Of a DNA stretch of 64,000 nt, positions 1-9,008 are shown in pieces. The translations under genes and the position numbers were made by a program. The stretch's first letter is position 1; each line of letters begins with the position of its first letter. Under the pieces are notes generated by a model, which did not search any database, had not been told where the DNA came from, and saw only the letters and a program-made list of their open reading frames with translations. This DNA comes from Pedobacter kyungheensis (GTDB taxonomy: Bacteria; Bacteroidota; Bacteroidia; Sphingobacteriales; Sphingobacteriaceae): positions 103,706 to 167,705 of the forward strand of contig NZ_JSYN01000011.1 of the NCBI RefSeq assembly GCF_000812965.1, read 5' to 3'.

Positions 1-547
1 CGAATGGGCAAAACAAGATGCAAAATGGGCTAAGGAAGATGCAAAATGGGCAAAAGAGCATGCTGATGGAAAAGGTTATGATGTGCCTCGCCCGCCACGC
101 CCTCCGAGACCAGCACGTCCGGCAAGAGCACCGCGCGCACCGAGAGCGCCAAGACCTATAAATTCTTATGTTGTGCCACCTACACCTCCTACACCTCCAA
201 CTCCGGCTACACCTGGTACACCAGCAACGCCGCCAACCCCGCCTACACCACCAGCTTATGGTACCACAACAACCAGAACCGGTGTTGAACGTACGGTTAC
301 TTCTAAAACAGTAACCAATGGCGACGGCCACGATTATACCAGTGAAATTAATCAGGAAATGATGAAAGACGGGATTATCAGCAGTACCAACAAACTCTCG
401 TACAAGCTTAACAAAGATGAACTGATTGTGAATGGTGTGAAGCAAAGTGCCGATGTGCAGAAAAAATACAAACAAAAGTTTCTGAAAAACGAGGGACATT
501 CACTGATGTATAATTATGTGATTGAGAACCACAAAACCAATTTCTAA
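1..547 (+). CDS. C-terminal part of a BlaR1-like M56 family membrane protein (5' end outside window)
   Basis: The reading frame is already open at base 2 and runs to the TAA at 545-547, so only about 181 C-terminal residues are visible. They start with tandem WAKxDAK-type repeats (bases 2-60), continue into a very Pro/Arg-rich stretch (bases 83-165, PRPPRP and RAPRAP units), then a Pro/Thr hinge (TPPTP, TPATP units, to about base 260). The last 70 residues (ending IENHKTNF) contain MMKDGIIS, KLNKDELIVNGVKQ and KYKQKF, which resemble the C-terminal tail that Bacteroidota M56/BlaR1-type proteins carry. The metallopeptidase core with its HExxH motif would lie upstream and cannot be checked here. 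The gene ends 23 bp before the outer-membrane receptor at 571, so the two are probably co-transcribed. Another kind of proline-rich periplasmic linker protein is possible. Confidence 0.6.
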   Translation, partial: EWAKQDAKWAKEDAKWAKEHADGKGYDVPRPPRPPRPARPARAPRAPRAPRPINSYVVPPTPPTPPTPATPGTPATPPTPPTPPAYGTTTTRTGVERTVTSKTVTNGDGHDYTSEINQEMMKDGIISSTNKLSYKLNKDELIVNGVKQSADVQKKYKQKFLKNEGHSLMYNYVIENHKTNF

Positions 548-570
548 AAAAGCGCTAATCCAAACCCCTC

Positions 571-3018
571 ATGAAAACAATTGTAGTGGCTTTTATGGCC
601 ATCTGGATGAATATTGCCCTTACTTTCGCTCAAGCTCAAACACCATCATCTAAAATTTATGGACGGGTATTGGATGCCGAAGGCAAAAACATAGAATTTG
701 CCACGGTAGCATTGCTTAAAGATACTATTCTGTTAAAAACCACTTTTACCGAAGCCGACGGACGGTTTAGTTTCGATCAGTTGGGTTACGGTAAATACCA
801 GATTAAAATATCAGTTGTGGGGGCGCCCATTTACCAGTCAGATTTACTCATGGTGGATGCGGTGCAACCCAATATCGCGCTGGCGGATATTAAAATGGCT
901 ACCGGAGGTAATAACCTGAAAGAGGTAACGGTTGCCGGGCAAAGGGCCTTTGTTGAACGTAAGATAGATCGTACTGTGGTTAATGTTGATGCATTAATTT
1001 CCAATGCAGGTACCACAGCGCTCGATGTGTTGAGCAAATCGCCGGGGGTAAGTGTCGATCAGAATGGGGCAATTTCGCTTAAAGGAAAAAATGGAGTGGC
1101 TATTTTTATCGATGATAAGCCGACTTATCTTTCTGGTGCAGATCTTGAAAATTACCTGCGCTCGTTGCCCTCTTCATCACTCGATCAGATTGAATTGATG
1201 ACTAACCCACCGGCCAAATATGATGCGGCTGGAAATGGTGGAGTGATTAACATTAAAACGAAGAAAACCAAAACGGCAGGATTTAATGGAGGGATTAACC
1301 TGAGTCTGAACCAGGGACAGATGAGCCGCTCGAACGACAGTTTTAATTTTAATTACCGCAAAGATAAGCTCAATGTTTTTGGAACGCTCAGCTATAACCT
1401 CAATAATAGTTTTACCGATCTGGATTTGAACAGGAAATATAAAAATGACGATGGTAGTGCCAAATCCTATTTTAATCAGAATTCTTATTTCCGCAGGCAT
1501 GGCAACACTTTTAACCTGAAAACAGGACTGGATTTTTATGCAACTGAAAAAACAACCTGGGGTGTAGTTTTTACCGGGATGAACCGGATTTCGAAACAGG
1601 TAAATAACAATACCAGCAACCTGTCTAATGCCAGCATGCAACTCGATTCGGTAATCCATGCCGAAAATATTGATCAGATTAAATACCAGAACGCAGGGGT
1701 TAACTTAAATTACAGGCATAAATTTAATCAAGCGGGTAGGGAGTTAACTTTTGATGCGGATTATCTGCTTTATCACAACCAAACTGATCAAACTTATTAC
1801 AATTTCAGTTATCTACCCAACATGGCTTTGAAATATCAGGATATTTTAACGGGCGATTTACCTTCCAATATCGATATTTATACGGCTAAGATAGATTACA
1901 GTCATCCATTGGCCAATAAATGGAAACTGGATGCAGGTGCCAAGTCAGCTTATACCAAAACCAATAACACGGCAGGTTATTTCAATACCGTTAACGCAAA
2001 AACCAGCCCTGATTACGAAAAGAGCAATCACTTTTTGTACCGCGAAAATATTAATGCGGCTTATTTGAACATGAGTAGGGAAGGGAAAAGGTTTTCGTTG
2101 CAAGTGGGTTTACGATACGAAAATACGGTTTCCAACGGGCATCAGCTGGGTAACCTGATCAAACCTGATTCGAGTTTTAAACGTACCTACAACAGCTTGT
2201 TTCCTACAGTTTACTTTTCTTACAAACTCGATACTGCCGGTAATAACCAGCTCGGGTTAAACTATGGTCGCCGCATTGACAGGCCTTATTACCAGGACCT
2301 GAACCCTTTCTTTTCGCCGCTGGATAAGTTTACGTATTATGTGGGTAACCCTTTCTTAAAGCCCTCGTTTACGCAGAGTTTAGAGTTATCGCATACCTTT
2401 AAAAACAAAATAACAACTACCTTTAGCTACAGCTGGGTGCGCGATGAGGTAAATGAAACCATCGAAATTTTAAACGGTACCTATTACAGCCGGCCGGCTA
2501 ATGTCGGTAAAACCCGGGTGGCCAATCTTTCGGTAAATGCAGAAATCGATTTAACCAAATGGCTGAAACTGAATGCTTACACAGAGGTAGGCAGGATGGT
2601 TTCGAAGACCGATTTTTATACCGGGTTTTTGGTAACCAATGGTACTTTTTTCAGGGCTTACCCAAATCTGCAGTTTAAAATCAGCCCGAGCTGGAGCGCC
2701 GAATTGAACGGACAATACCAGAGCAAGTTTTCGAATGTGCAGTTTTTATTGGGATCGGTGCATGAGTTTGGCGCCGCAGTACAGAAAAAGCTTAGCCCAA
2801 AAAGCACACTGAAATTAAGTGCTGGCGATATTTTCAGAAACCGGATCTTTAATGGTGTAATTAATAACCTGGCCGCTACAGAAGCCAATTGGGTTAACCG
2901 GCAGGATTCGAGAAGAATAGTTATGAGTTACAGCTACCGGTTTGGTAAAGCATTTAACACACCTTCCAGCCATGAATCATCGGGTGCCGATGCAGAAAAG
3001 AACAGGGTGAAGAACTAA
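571..3018 (+). CDS. TonB-dependent receptor-like outer membrane beta-barrel protein
   Basis: An 815-aa outer-membrane protein. A signal peptide covers about residues 1-21 (cleavage near AQA). A carboxypeptidase-like regulatory domain follows at about 27-110 (KIYGRVLDAEGKNIEFATV), then a plug-like domain at about 115-235 (LDVLSKSPGVSVD, FIDDKPTYLSG, GGVINIKTKK) and a large beta-barrel to the C terminus with alternating aromatic strands. This order matches the 'outer membrane beta-barrel family protein' group common in Bacteroidota, which is related to TonB-dependent receptors but usually lacks an obvious TonB box. The substrate cannot be told. It lies directly downstream of the BlaR1-like gene, a pairing often seen in this phylum and possibly under a BlaI-type repressor upstream of the window. 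It converges on the GntP gene with only 15 bp between the stop codons and no clear terminator. Confidence 0.85.
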   Translation: MKTIVVAFMAIWMNIALTFAQAQTPSSKIYGRVLDAEGKNIEFATVALLKDTILLKTTFTEADGRFSFDQLGYGKYQIKISVVGAPIYQSDLLMVDAVQPNIALADIKMATGGNNLKEVTVAGQRAFVERKIDRTVVNVDALISNAGTTALDVLSKSPGVSVDQNGAISLKGKNGVAIFIDDKPTYLSGADLENYLRSLPSSSLDQIELMTNPPAKYDAAGNGGVINIKTKKTKTAGFNGGINLSLNQGQMSRSNDSFNFNYRKDKLNVFGTLSYNLNNSFTDLDLNRKYKNDDGSAKSYFNQNSYFRRHGNTFNLKTGLDFYATEKTTWGVVFTGMNRISKQVNNNTSNLSNASMQLDSVIHAENIDQIKYQNAGVNLNYRHKFNQAGRELTFDADYLLYHNQTDQTYYNFSYLPNMALKYQDILTGDLPSNIDIYTAKIDYSHPLANKWKLDAGAKSAYTKTNNTAGYFNTVNAKTSPDYEKSNHFLYRENINAAYLNMSREGKRFSLQVGLRYENTVSNGHQLGNLIKPDSSFKRTYNSLFPTVYFSYKLDTAGNNQLGLNYGRRIDRPYYQDLNPFFSPLDKFTYYVGNPFLKPSFTQSLELSHTFKNKITTTFSYSWVRDEVNETIEILNGTYYSRPANVGKTRVANLSVNAEIDLTKWLKLNAYTEVGRMVSKTDFYTGFLVTNGTFFRAYPNLQFKISPSWSAELNGQYQSKFSNVQFLLGSVHEFGAAVQKKLSPKSTLKLSAGDIFRNRIFNGVINNLAATEANWVNRQDSRRIVMSYSYRFGKAFNTPSSHESSGADAEKNRVKN

Positions 3019-3033
3019 TGGGTTAATCGTCTT

Positions 3034-4323
3034 TTAAGCGATCTGGTTCAATAGCAACACACCTGCCAAACCTAAAATCGAGACTAAACTTTCCATCACT
3101 GTCCAGGTGCTGAAGGTCTCCTTTAGCGTGAGGTTGAAATATTCTTTAAACATCCAGAAACCGGTATCGTTAACGTGCGAAAACATCAGGCTGCCCGCAC
3201 CAACTGATAATACCATCAGTTCGGGTGGGGTACCTGGTCCGATTAATGGCAAAACCATGCCCGAGGCGGTTAACGCTGCAACGGTTGCCGAGCCCAAAGT
3301 TACCCTGAGTGATGCAGTAATAAGCCAGGCTAGCAATAATGGCGATAAGTTTAAGCCTCCTGTAAGCGCTTTTACTGTTTCGCCCATACCGCTATCAATT
3401 AATATTTGTTTAAAGGCACCGCCTGCAGCGATAATTAAAACAATCATTGCAATGCTTTTTACTCCTTCGGTGCACGATTCCATAGCTTTGGCTATGGCAA
3501 CTTTTTGCAGCAATAGGGTAAGTATTACCGAAAGCAAAAGTGCTGCGGTTGGATCAGCCAGAAAAACAAAGATGGCTTTGCCTGGATATTCCATTTTAAA
3601 ACTACTGCCCAGTGTTCCGGCAATAATTAAAAATACCGGAAGTAAAGCAGTGATAAAACTTCTCGTTGCCGATGGAAGATGCTCATCTTCATTCCATACA
3701 AAGAACTGCGGTGTATCGGCTGGATTTCGTTTAATGATGAGCCTGGGTAGATATACCCCTGCAATAACTGCAATGGGTAAACTGAGTGCCAATCCGTAAA
3801 TCAGGGTTTTGCCAATATCGGCATGAAATATACCCGCAAGCGCTACCGGACCGGGGTGCGGAGGCAAGAAACCATGTGTTACCGAAAGTGCAGTAGCCAT
3901 GGGCAATCCGATATATAATTTAGATAAACCCGTAGCTGCCGAAATAGCGAAAACCAGTGGAATTAACACCACAAAACCAGCATTATAGAAAAGCGGAATG
4001 CCAACCAATAATCCGGTTAGCAAGACTGCCCACTGGATATTTTGCTGACCAAAGGCGCGGATCAGGATAAAGACAATCTTTTTTGCTGCGCCACTATCCT
4101 CAATCATTTTGCCCATCATGGCACCAAGAGCTAAAACCATTACCATGCCACCCAGCGTACTGCCAATGCCGTTGCTTATGGCGCCCATTACCTTGCTGAT
4201 AGGCATGCCCAAGAGCAAACCTGTTATCATGGCAACAGCCAGCAAGGCAATCATCGGGTTGATTTTTTTCAAAATCAATACAAATAGCAGCAGGATTCCG
4301 AAGAGTAAAATGAATAATGACAT
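3034..4323 (-). CDS. gntP: GntP family gluconate:H+ symporter
   Basis: A 429-aa, very hydrophobic inner-membrane protein with about 12 predicted membrane segments, close to the usual 430-450 aa of the GntP/GntT family. Characteristic segments are GLLLGMPISKVM near residue 36, GAMMGKMIEDSGAAKKI near 67, GIPLFYNAGFVVLIPL near 108, THGFLPPHPGPVALA near 149 and FSHVNDTGFWMFKEYF near the C terminus. The family imports gluconate or related sugar acids by proton symport. No gluconate kinase or GntR regulator adjoins it, so the substrate is inferred from family alone. The start at 4321-4323 gives the expected N-terminal membrane helix with no long extension. Confidence 0.9.
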   Translation of the reverse strand: MSLFILLFGILLLFVLILKKINPMIALLAVAMITGLLLGMPISKVMGAISNGIGSTLGGMVMVLALGAMMGKMIEDSGAAKKIVFILIRAFGQQNIQWAVLLTGLLVGIPLFYNAGFVVLIPLVFAISAATGLSKLYIGLPMATALSVTHGFLPPHPGPVALAGIFHADIGKTLIYGLALSLPIAVIAGVYLPRLIIKRNPADTPQFFVWNEDEHLPSATRSFITALLPVFLIIAGTLGSSFKMEYPGKAIFVFLADPTAALLLSVILTLLLQKVAIAKAMESCTEGVKSIAMIVLIIAAGGAFKQILIDSGMGETVKALTGGLNLSPLLLAWLITASLRVTLGSATVAALTASGMVLPLIGPGTPPELMVLSVGAGSLMFSHVNDTGFWMFKEYFNLTLKETFSTWTVMESLVSILGLAGVLLLNQIA

Positions 4324-4423
4324 TTGGTTAGGGTTGAGGATAGATGTTTTATTTTTTACTACGGATAAAAACTGTATCTGTGTTTATCCTTTTTATCTGT
4401 GGTTAAATCACCATAGTTAAAAG

Positions 4424-4606
4424 CTATTTTTTAACTGTAATGGTTCGGCCGGTAACCAGCGTAAATTCATAAATCCGGTACAAGCCATCATCTTTTACTT
4501 CAATGCTTTCTACCAGGCCGGTTTTGCTGAAAGTATCGGTAACCATGCTGCCAACTTTTACATCCTGAAGCACATCAATTGGGGTATCACTGTTTAATCT
4601 GATCAT
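4424..4606 (-). CDS. small conserved-looking hypothetical protein (60 aa)
   Basis: A 60-aa reading frame beginning MIRLNSDTPIDVLQDVKVG and ending TGRTITVKK. A longer in-frame version starts at 4675, but its first 23 residues are a translation of the repeat sequence at 4651-4699 (SVRPWLK), so I chose the internal Met at 4604-4606. The protein is soluble, with alternating beta-strand character, and no motif that I recognise. It reads in the same direction as the GntP gene about 100 bp downstream, with no terminator seen between. Its function is unknown. The clean break between repeat-derived sequence and ordinary protein sequence supports it being a real short gene. Confidence 0.5.
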   Translation of the reverse strand: MIRLNSDTPIDVLQDVKVGSMVTDTFSKTGLVESIEVKDDGLYRIYEFTLVTGRTITVKK

Positions 4607-4650
4607 AAAGGTAAAAGTATCAAAAATCCGGGTTATTATACGCGCTGTTT

Positions 4651-4989
4651 TTAGCCACGGACGCACAGAAAGCATGCAATCTTTTGTGCCCTTTGCAGTT
4701 TAGCCACGGATTCAAGGAAAACACAGAAAAATATGATGCAACTGGCTTTGTATCCTTGGTGTTTTTCTCTATGCACGCTGTGGTTAAATCTAACTGAACT
4801 TTAGCCACGGATGCACAGAAAACACAGAAAAGTATTATGCAATTAGCTTTGTGCCCTTGGTGTTTTTCTCTATGCACTCTGTGGTTAAACATACCTGCTT
4901 TTTGCCACGGATGCACGGAAAGCACAGAAAAATATGATGCAATTAGCTTTGCTTCCTTAGCGCCTGCCTTTGCGTGCTTTGCGGTTAAA
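4651..4989. repeat. four-unit cluster of GCCACGGA...GTGGTTAAA intergenic repeats
   Basis: Four degenerate direct units lie at about 4651-4699 (short), 4700-4788, 4801-4889 and 4902-4989. A full unit of about 88 bp begins GCCACGGATGCACAGAAAAC, has ATGCAATTAGCTTTG in the middle and ends CTCTGTGGTTAAA, so the ends are imperfect inverted repeats and each unit could fold into a hairpin. The last unit ends at base 4989, 12 bases before the YbbP stop codon. Related sequence is present at 9009-9440. The cluster fills the 395-bp gap between the YbbP-like gene and the 60-aa gene; frames through it are not genes. Confidence 0.85.
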
Positions 4990-5001
4990 CCAGCACTACG
5001 C

Positions 5002-7536
5002 TTACCCACCCGTTCGTAAAATCTTTAAAGGTGGCTGTTTCAGGATGCTTCTTGTGCTTAAAACCCCTGTAATTACTACTAATAACACAATCGAACCAAA
5101 TAATAACAGCGTTGGCCAGAATGGCGGTATAAATGCTGCATCGAAACTAAATTTAGCCAGTGTCCAGCTTCCAACCAGTGACAGGATTAATCCGGCACCC
5201 GCTGCAAAGGCTCCTAAAAAGAAATATTCAATCGCATTAATCCGGATGATCTGCTTACTGCTGGCACCCATAGTGCGCAGTAAAATACTTTCTTTTATCC
5301 GCTGGTTTTTACTGGTTAAAACCGAAGAAATCAGCACAATCCAACCGGTTACCATACTAAATCCTGCCATAAACTGGATAACGAAACCGATCTTGCCCAA
5401 AAGTTCGTCGAGCAGTTTTAGAACCAGGTCTAAATCAATAACCGAAACATTGGGGAATTGCTGTACTACTTCGCCCTGAAAACGTGCAGAAACTTCGCTT
5501 GATGGTACCCTGGTCATCAGCACATGAAATTGTGGCGCCTCTTCTAAAACACCTGCCGGAAAAACAACCCTGAAATTGGTTTGCATCCTGCTCCAGTTTA
5601 CTTCTCTTAAGCTCCCCACTACAGTCGGGATCATCATACCCTGCACATTGAAAAGAATTTTGTCATTTAAACCTACCTTAATTTGTTGAGCATACCGCTG
5701 ATCGAGCGAAATGTAGACTGTTTTACCAGCTTTTACACTTCCAGTCCATTTGCCCGCAGTAATTTTTTCAGCTACAGTTAGGGTATCCTGATAGGTAGCC
5801 CTGATTTCGTTGCGGTAGGCCCTGCGGTTATTGGTATCAGCAGTCGATTTTTTGCCATTAATTTCTTCAATACGCATGGTGATTACCGGTACCTGGTTCA
5901 TTAAGGGTAATTTAAAGGCCTTTGTTAAGCTATCTAAACCTTCTTTTTGTGTATTCTGGATATCGAACATTACCATGTTGGGTTGATTACTGCCTGACGA
6001 CAGGCTAACGCGATTCATTAAAATACCTTGTACAAAAAATAAAGTGCAGATAAAAGTTGTAGAAAGGCCAATGGAAACCGTCAACATCAAAGTTTGGTTG
6101 TTGGGGCGGTATAGGTTTGCAAAGCCCTGGCGCCACAAATAACTAGCTGTTCCCGGTAGTAACTTCCTAACCATAAACATCAGCAGTTTAGATAAGATCA
6201 GGAGTAAAATAAAGGCAATGGCGATACTGATGGTAAAAAACAGGGTTTGTATCCAGGTTTTCATCTGTAAATGTGTAAAACCTGCAATAAAGGCTGCCAT
6301 GAGCAGATATATCAACCACAACAGGGGATCGCGGCGACCCCTGCTTTTTTCGAAGGAAACCCGGATGGCATTAAGGGGCGAAATTTTCCTTACCGCTAAA
6401 AGTGAGGGTAGGGCAAACAGGACAGATATGATCAGCCCGAGCAAAATGCCCTGACCAACAGCTGACCAGGAAACCTGCATGGTAATTTCGATGGGTAGAA
6501 AATCTTTCAGCACCCAGGGAAGCAAAAATTGAATAGCCGTACCCAGCACGGCCCCGATAACTGCTGCAATTAAACCAATAAAAAAGACCTGGATCAGGTA
6601 AATGAAAAAGGCATGACGCGCTTTTAAACCCAGGCAACGTAAGGTAGCAATGGCTGCCAGTTTTTCTTGAATATATACTTGTATGGCACTACCAACACCT
6701 ATGCAGCCCAATAATAAGGCAATAAAACCCGATAAAGCCAAAAAGCGGTTTACATCTTTGAATGATCTGCCGGTTTGTTCTTTTTTTGATTCGACAGTTT
6801 CGGCATCATAGCCTTCTTTTTCGAGTTTGCTATCGTGTTTTTTTACCCATTCATCAACTTTTGATGGATCGTTAAACTTAAAGTAAAACTTATGGTTAAT
6901 CCGGCTTCCGGTTTTAATCAGATTGGTTTTTTCGAGGTATTGTAGCGGAATGTAAACAGTGGGGGCAATGCTGGCCGAAATACCCGTTTGGCCGGGCGCC
7001 TTGTTTAGTGTACCCAGGATTTTAAAATTAAGGTCGCCTACCTTTACCGAGTCGCCCACCTTTGCGTTGAATTGAAGCATCAATGTTTTATCGACCAAAG
7101 CATTTCTGTCTGATTGGAAGTTTGTAGCTGCTGCTATGGGAGTAGTTTCGATGCTGCCATAGTAAGGATATTTTCCTTGCAGGGCTTTCATTTGTACCAA
7201 ACGGCTACCGCCACCTTTCAGGAAATAAATCATGGAGGCAAACGTTTTCTCCTGCGAACGCTCATCGCCCAGGGTATCGAGCATATTGTTCATCACATTA
7301 CTTACCCCTTTTCGGCTATCCAATACCAAATCGGCACCGGTTAGTTCTTTCGCCTGCGCATCGATATCTTTTTGCAGGTTATCCTTAAAGGAATAAACGG
7401 CTACTAATGCAGCAATGCCCAAAACAATGGCAGAAATAAAAAGCAACAAACGCGAACGGTTTTTGCGGCTATCCCGCCAGGCCATTTTAAGGAGCCATGA
7501 AAGTTTAATGCGCTGTTTGGGGATGGTGTTAAGCAT
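5002..7536 (-). CDS. ybbP: YbbP-like ABC transporter permease (FtsX family)
   Basis: An 844-aa inner-membrane permease with one N-terminal membrane segment (about 28-48, SRLLLFISAIVLGIAALVAV), a large periplasmic region, a first FtsX-like group of helices at about 260-390, further central helices at about 405-505, a second periplasmic region and a second FtsX group at about 715-835. This duplicated architecture of roughly ten helices is typical of YbbP, not the four-helix LolC/MacB permeases. The start codon overlaps the end of the upstream ATPase gene by 8 bp (ATGCTTAA), showing translational coupling. In other bacteria YbbAP with TesA is implicated in extracting or exporting hydrophobic compounds or lipids from the membrane; the substrate here is unknown. 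Confidence 0.88.
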   Translation of the reverse strand: MLNTIPKQRIKLSWLLKMAWRDSRKNRSRLLLFISAIVLGIAALVAVYSFKDNLQKDIDAQAKELTGADLVLDSRKGVSNVMNNMLDTLGDERSQEKTFASMIYFLKGGGSRLVQMKALQGKYPYYGSIETTPIAAATNFQSDRNALVDKTLMLQFNAKVGDSVKVGDLNFKILGTLNKAPGQTGISASIAPTVYIPLQYLEKTNLIKTGSRINHKFYFKFNDPSKVDEWVKKHDSKLEKEGYDAETVESKKEQTGRSFKDVNRFLALSGFIALLLGCIGVGSAIQVYIQEKLAAIATLRCLGLKARHAFFIYLIQVFFIGLIAAVIGAVLGTAIQFLLPWVLKDFLPIEITMQVSWSAVGQGILLGLIISVLFALPSLLAVRKISPLNAIRVSFEKSRGRRDPLLWLIYLLMAAFIAGFTHLQMKTWIQTLFFTISIAIAFILLLILSKLLMFMVRKLLPGTASYLWRQGFANLYRPNNQTLMLTVSIGLSTTFICTLFFVQGILMNRVSLSSGSNQPNMVMFDIQNTQKEGLDSLTKAFKLPLMNQVPVITMRIEEINGKKSTADTNNRRAYRNEIRATYQDTLTVAEKITAGKWTGSVKAGKTVYISLDQRYAQQIKVGLNDKILFNVQGMMIPTVVGSLREVNWSRMQTNFRVVFPAGVLEEAPQFHVLMTRVPSSEVSARFQGEVVQQFPNVSVIDLDLVLKLLDELLGKIGFVIQFMAGFSMVTGWIVLISSVLTSKNQRIKESILLRTMGASSKQIIRINAIEYFFLGAFAAGAGLILSLVGSWTLAKFSFDAAFIPPFWPTLLLFGSIVLLVVITGVLSTRSILKQPPLKILRTGG

Positions 7537-8218
7537 AAGTCGGGTTTTCGTCTGAGAGGATTACGCCACCTTTAATTTTGATGGTTCTTGCCGTCCGTGC
7601 TGCCAGTTCAAGATCGTGGGTTACGATGATTAAGGTTGTACCAGCATCTTTATTTAAATCGAAAAGCAGTTTAATTACTTTTTCGCTCGTTTCGGCATCC
7701 AGGTTTCCGGTAGGCTCGTCGGCAAAAAGAATGGCCGGTTGATTTGAAAAAGCCCTGGCCAGCGAAACCCTTTGCTGTTCTCCACCCGATAATTGTACGG
7801 GATAGTGATGTGCACGATCAGCCAATCCAACTTTATCCAGTAGCTCTAAAGCATGTGCCTTTATGTTTTTTGCGCCCCTTAATTCCATAGGAACCATTAC
7901 ATTTTCTAATGCTGTGAGTGTAGGCAGTAACTGGAAATTCTGGAAAATGAAGCCAACATATTGGTTCCTTACGGCTGCGCGTTCATCTTCGTCTAATTTT
8001 TCGAGGGCAACGCCATTAAGTTCTACCGTGCCGGTGCTGGCCCGATCAAGCCCTGCACATAAACCGAGTAAGGTTGTTTTTCCACTTCCCGATGGACCGG
8101 TAATGGCAACGGTTGAGCCTGGTGTGATTGAAAAATTAATTTGATCGAGAACTGTTAATTCGCGTCCGGCACTTTGGTAAATTTTGCTTACATTTCGGAT
8201 GTTCAATATGCTTTCCAA
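7529..8218 (-). CDS. ybbA: YbbA-like ABC transporter ATP-binding protein
   Basis: A 229-aa ABC ATPase of the LolD/MacB class. Walker A is GPSGSGKTT at residues 41-49, the Q-loop is IFQNF at 91-95, the signature is LSGGEQQR at 143-150, Walker B plus D-loop is ILFADEPTGNLD at 163-174 and the H-loop is VTHD near residue 200. All catalytic elements are intact and the length is normal for the family. It is the first gene of a two-gene leftward operon with the YbbP-like permease and starts 100 bp from the divergent TesA-like gene. That arrangement is also found in gammaproteobacteria, which supports YbbA over LolD; the ATPase alone would not separate the two. Confidence 0.9.
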   Translation of the reverse strand: MESILNIRNVSKIYQSAGRELTVLDQINFSITPGSTVAITGPSGSGKTTLLGLCAGLDRASTGTVELNGVALEKLDEDERAAVRNQYVGFIFQNFQLLPTLTALENVMVPMELRGAKNIKAHALELLDKVGLADRAHHYPVQLSGGEQQRVSLARAFSNQPAILFADEPTGNLDAETSEKVIKLLFDLNKDAGTTLIIVTHDLELAARTARTIKIKGGVILSDENPTYA

Positions 8219-8318
8219 TAGCTGATTTTTTTAGGGTTTGCGTATAGATTGTTGCCAAACATAATAGGCTCTTGCCTGTTAAGATAATGTTTTATAATTA
8301 GATATACACCGGTTAAAT

Positions 8319-9002
8319 ATGTTACGAAAACGCATAATAGGCTTATTTGTTTTGGGAATTGTCCTACTGGGCTGCGGTAACGGACAAAGCAAAAGCGATA
8401 AGGATAAAACTTTAGATTCAACTGACCAAAAAGCTGTTGTGGTAAATCAGCAGGAAAAGAATATTCTCTTTTTTGGGACCAGCTTAACAGCCGGTATGGG
8501 GCTCGATCCATCGGAAGCTTTTCCTGCTTTGATTCAGAATAGAATAGATTCTTTAAAATTACCCTACAAAGTAATTAATGGTGGCTTGAGCGGTGAAACT
8601 TCTGCAGGCGGTAAGGGAAGGATTGATTGGTTATTGAAACAGCCGGTATCAATCTTTGTACTCGAACTCGGCGCTAACGATGGTTTAAGGGGATTGCCAG
8701 TTGCGCAAACCACTAAAAATCTGCAGGATATTGTAGACCGGGTAAAAGCAAAATATCCTGATGCCAAGCTGGTATTGGCCGGTATGCAGGTGCCACCAAA
8801 TATGGGTGCTAAATATGCAGCCGATTTTAAAAATATATTTCCAGAGCTGGCTAAGAAAAATAATATGGCGCTGATTCCGTTTTTGCTCGATAAGGTAGGC
8901 GGCATACCTAAATTAAACCAGGCCGATGGTATTCATCCAACAGCAGAAGGAGATAAGATTTTGGCCGAAAATGTTTGGGTGGTGCTGAAAGATTTACTGT
9001 AA
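8319..9002 (+). CDS. tesA: TesA-like SGNH/GDSL esterase (arylesterase/lysophospholipase), predicted lipoprotein
   Basis: A 227-aa protein with a lipoprotein signal (VLLGC, Cys19) followed by a linker and an SGNH hydrolase domain from about residue 47. Block I reads FFGTSLTAG, so the catalytic Ser is Ser55 in GTSL instead of GDSL. Block II Gly is in GGLSGETSAGG, block III Asn in LELGANDGLRG and block V Asp/His in DGIHPTAEG near the C terminus. E. coli TesA is a soluble periplasmic thioesterase/protease I; the lipid anchor here suggests a membrane-tethered form facing the periplasm. It is divergent from ybbA-ybbP. The likely joint role is handling lysophospholipids or other acyl esters at the inner membrane, which is an inference from the pairing. 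Confidence 0.87.
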   Translation: MLRKRIIGLFVLGIVLLGCGNGQSKSDKDKTLDSTDQKAVVVNQQEKNILFFGTSLTAGMGLDPSEAFPALIQNRIDSLKLPYKVINGGLSGETSAGGKGRIDWLLKQPVSIFVLELGANDGLRGLPVAQTTKNLQDIVDRVKAKYPDAKLVLAGMQVPPNMGAKYAADFKNIFPELAKKNNMALIPFLLDKVGGIPKLNQADGIHPTAEGDKILAENVWVVLKDLL

Positions 9003-9008
9003 TTTTTT

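Noticed and set aside
3107..3799. 230-codon plus-strand frame
   Set aside because: It is antisense to the GntP gene, which has clear family motifs and membrane helices.
4620..5009. 129-codon minus-strand frame with repeated CASVAK / FSVLSVHPW segments
   Set aside because: It reads through the GCCACGGA repeat units; it has no start context and no protein-like composition.
8203..8511. 102-codon minus-strand frame across the ybbA/tesA promoter
   Set aside because: It overlaps the start of tesA antisense and the divergent promoter region; the translation has no family features.
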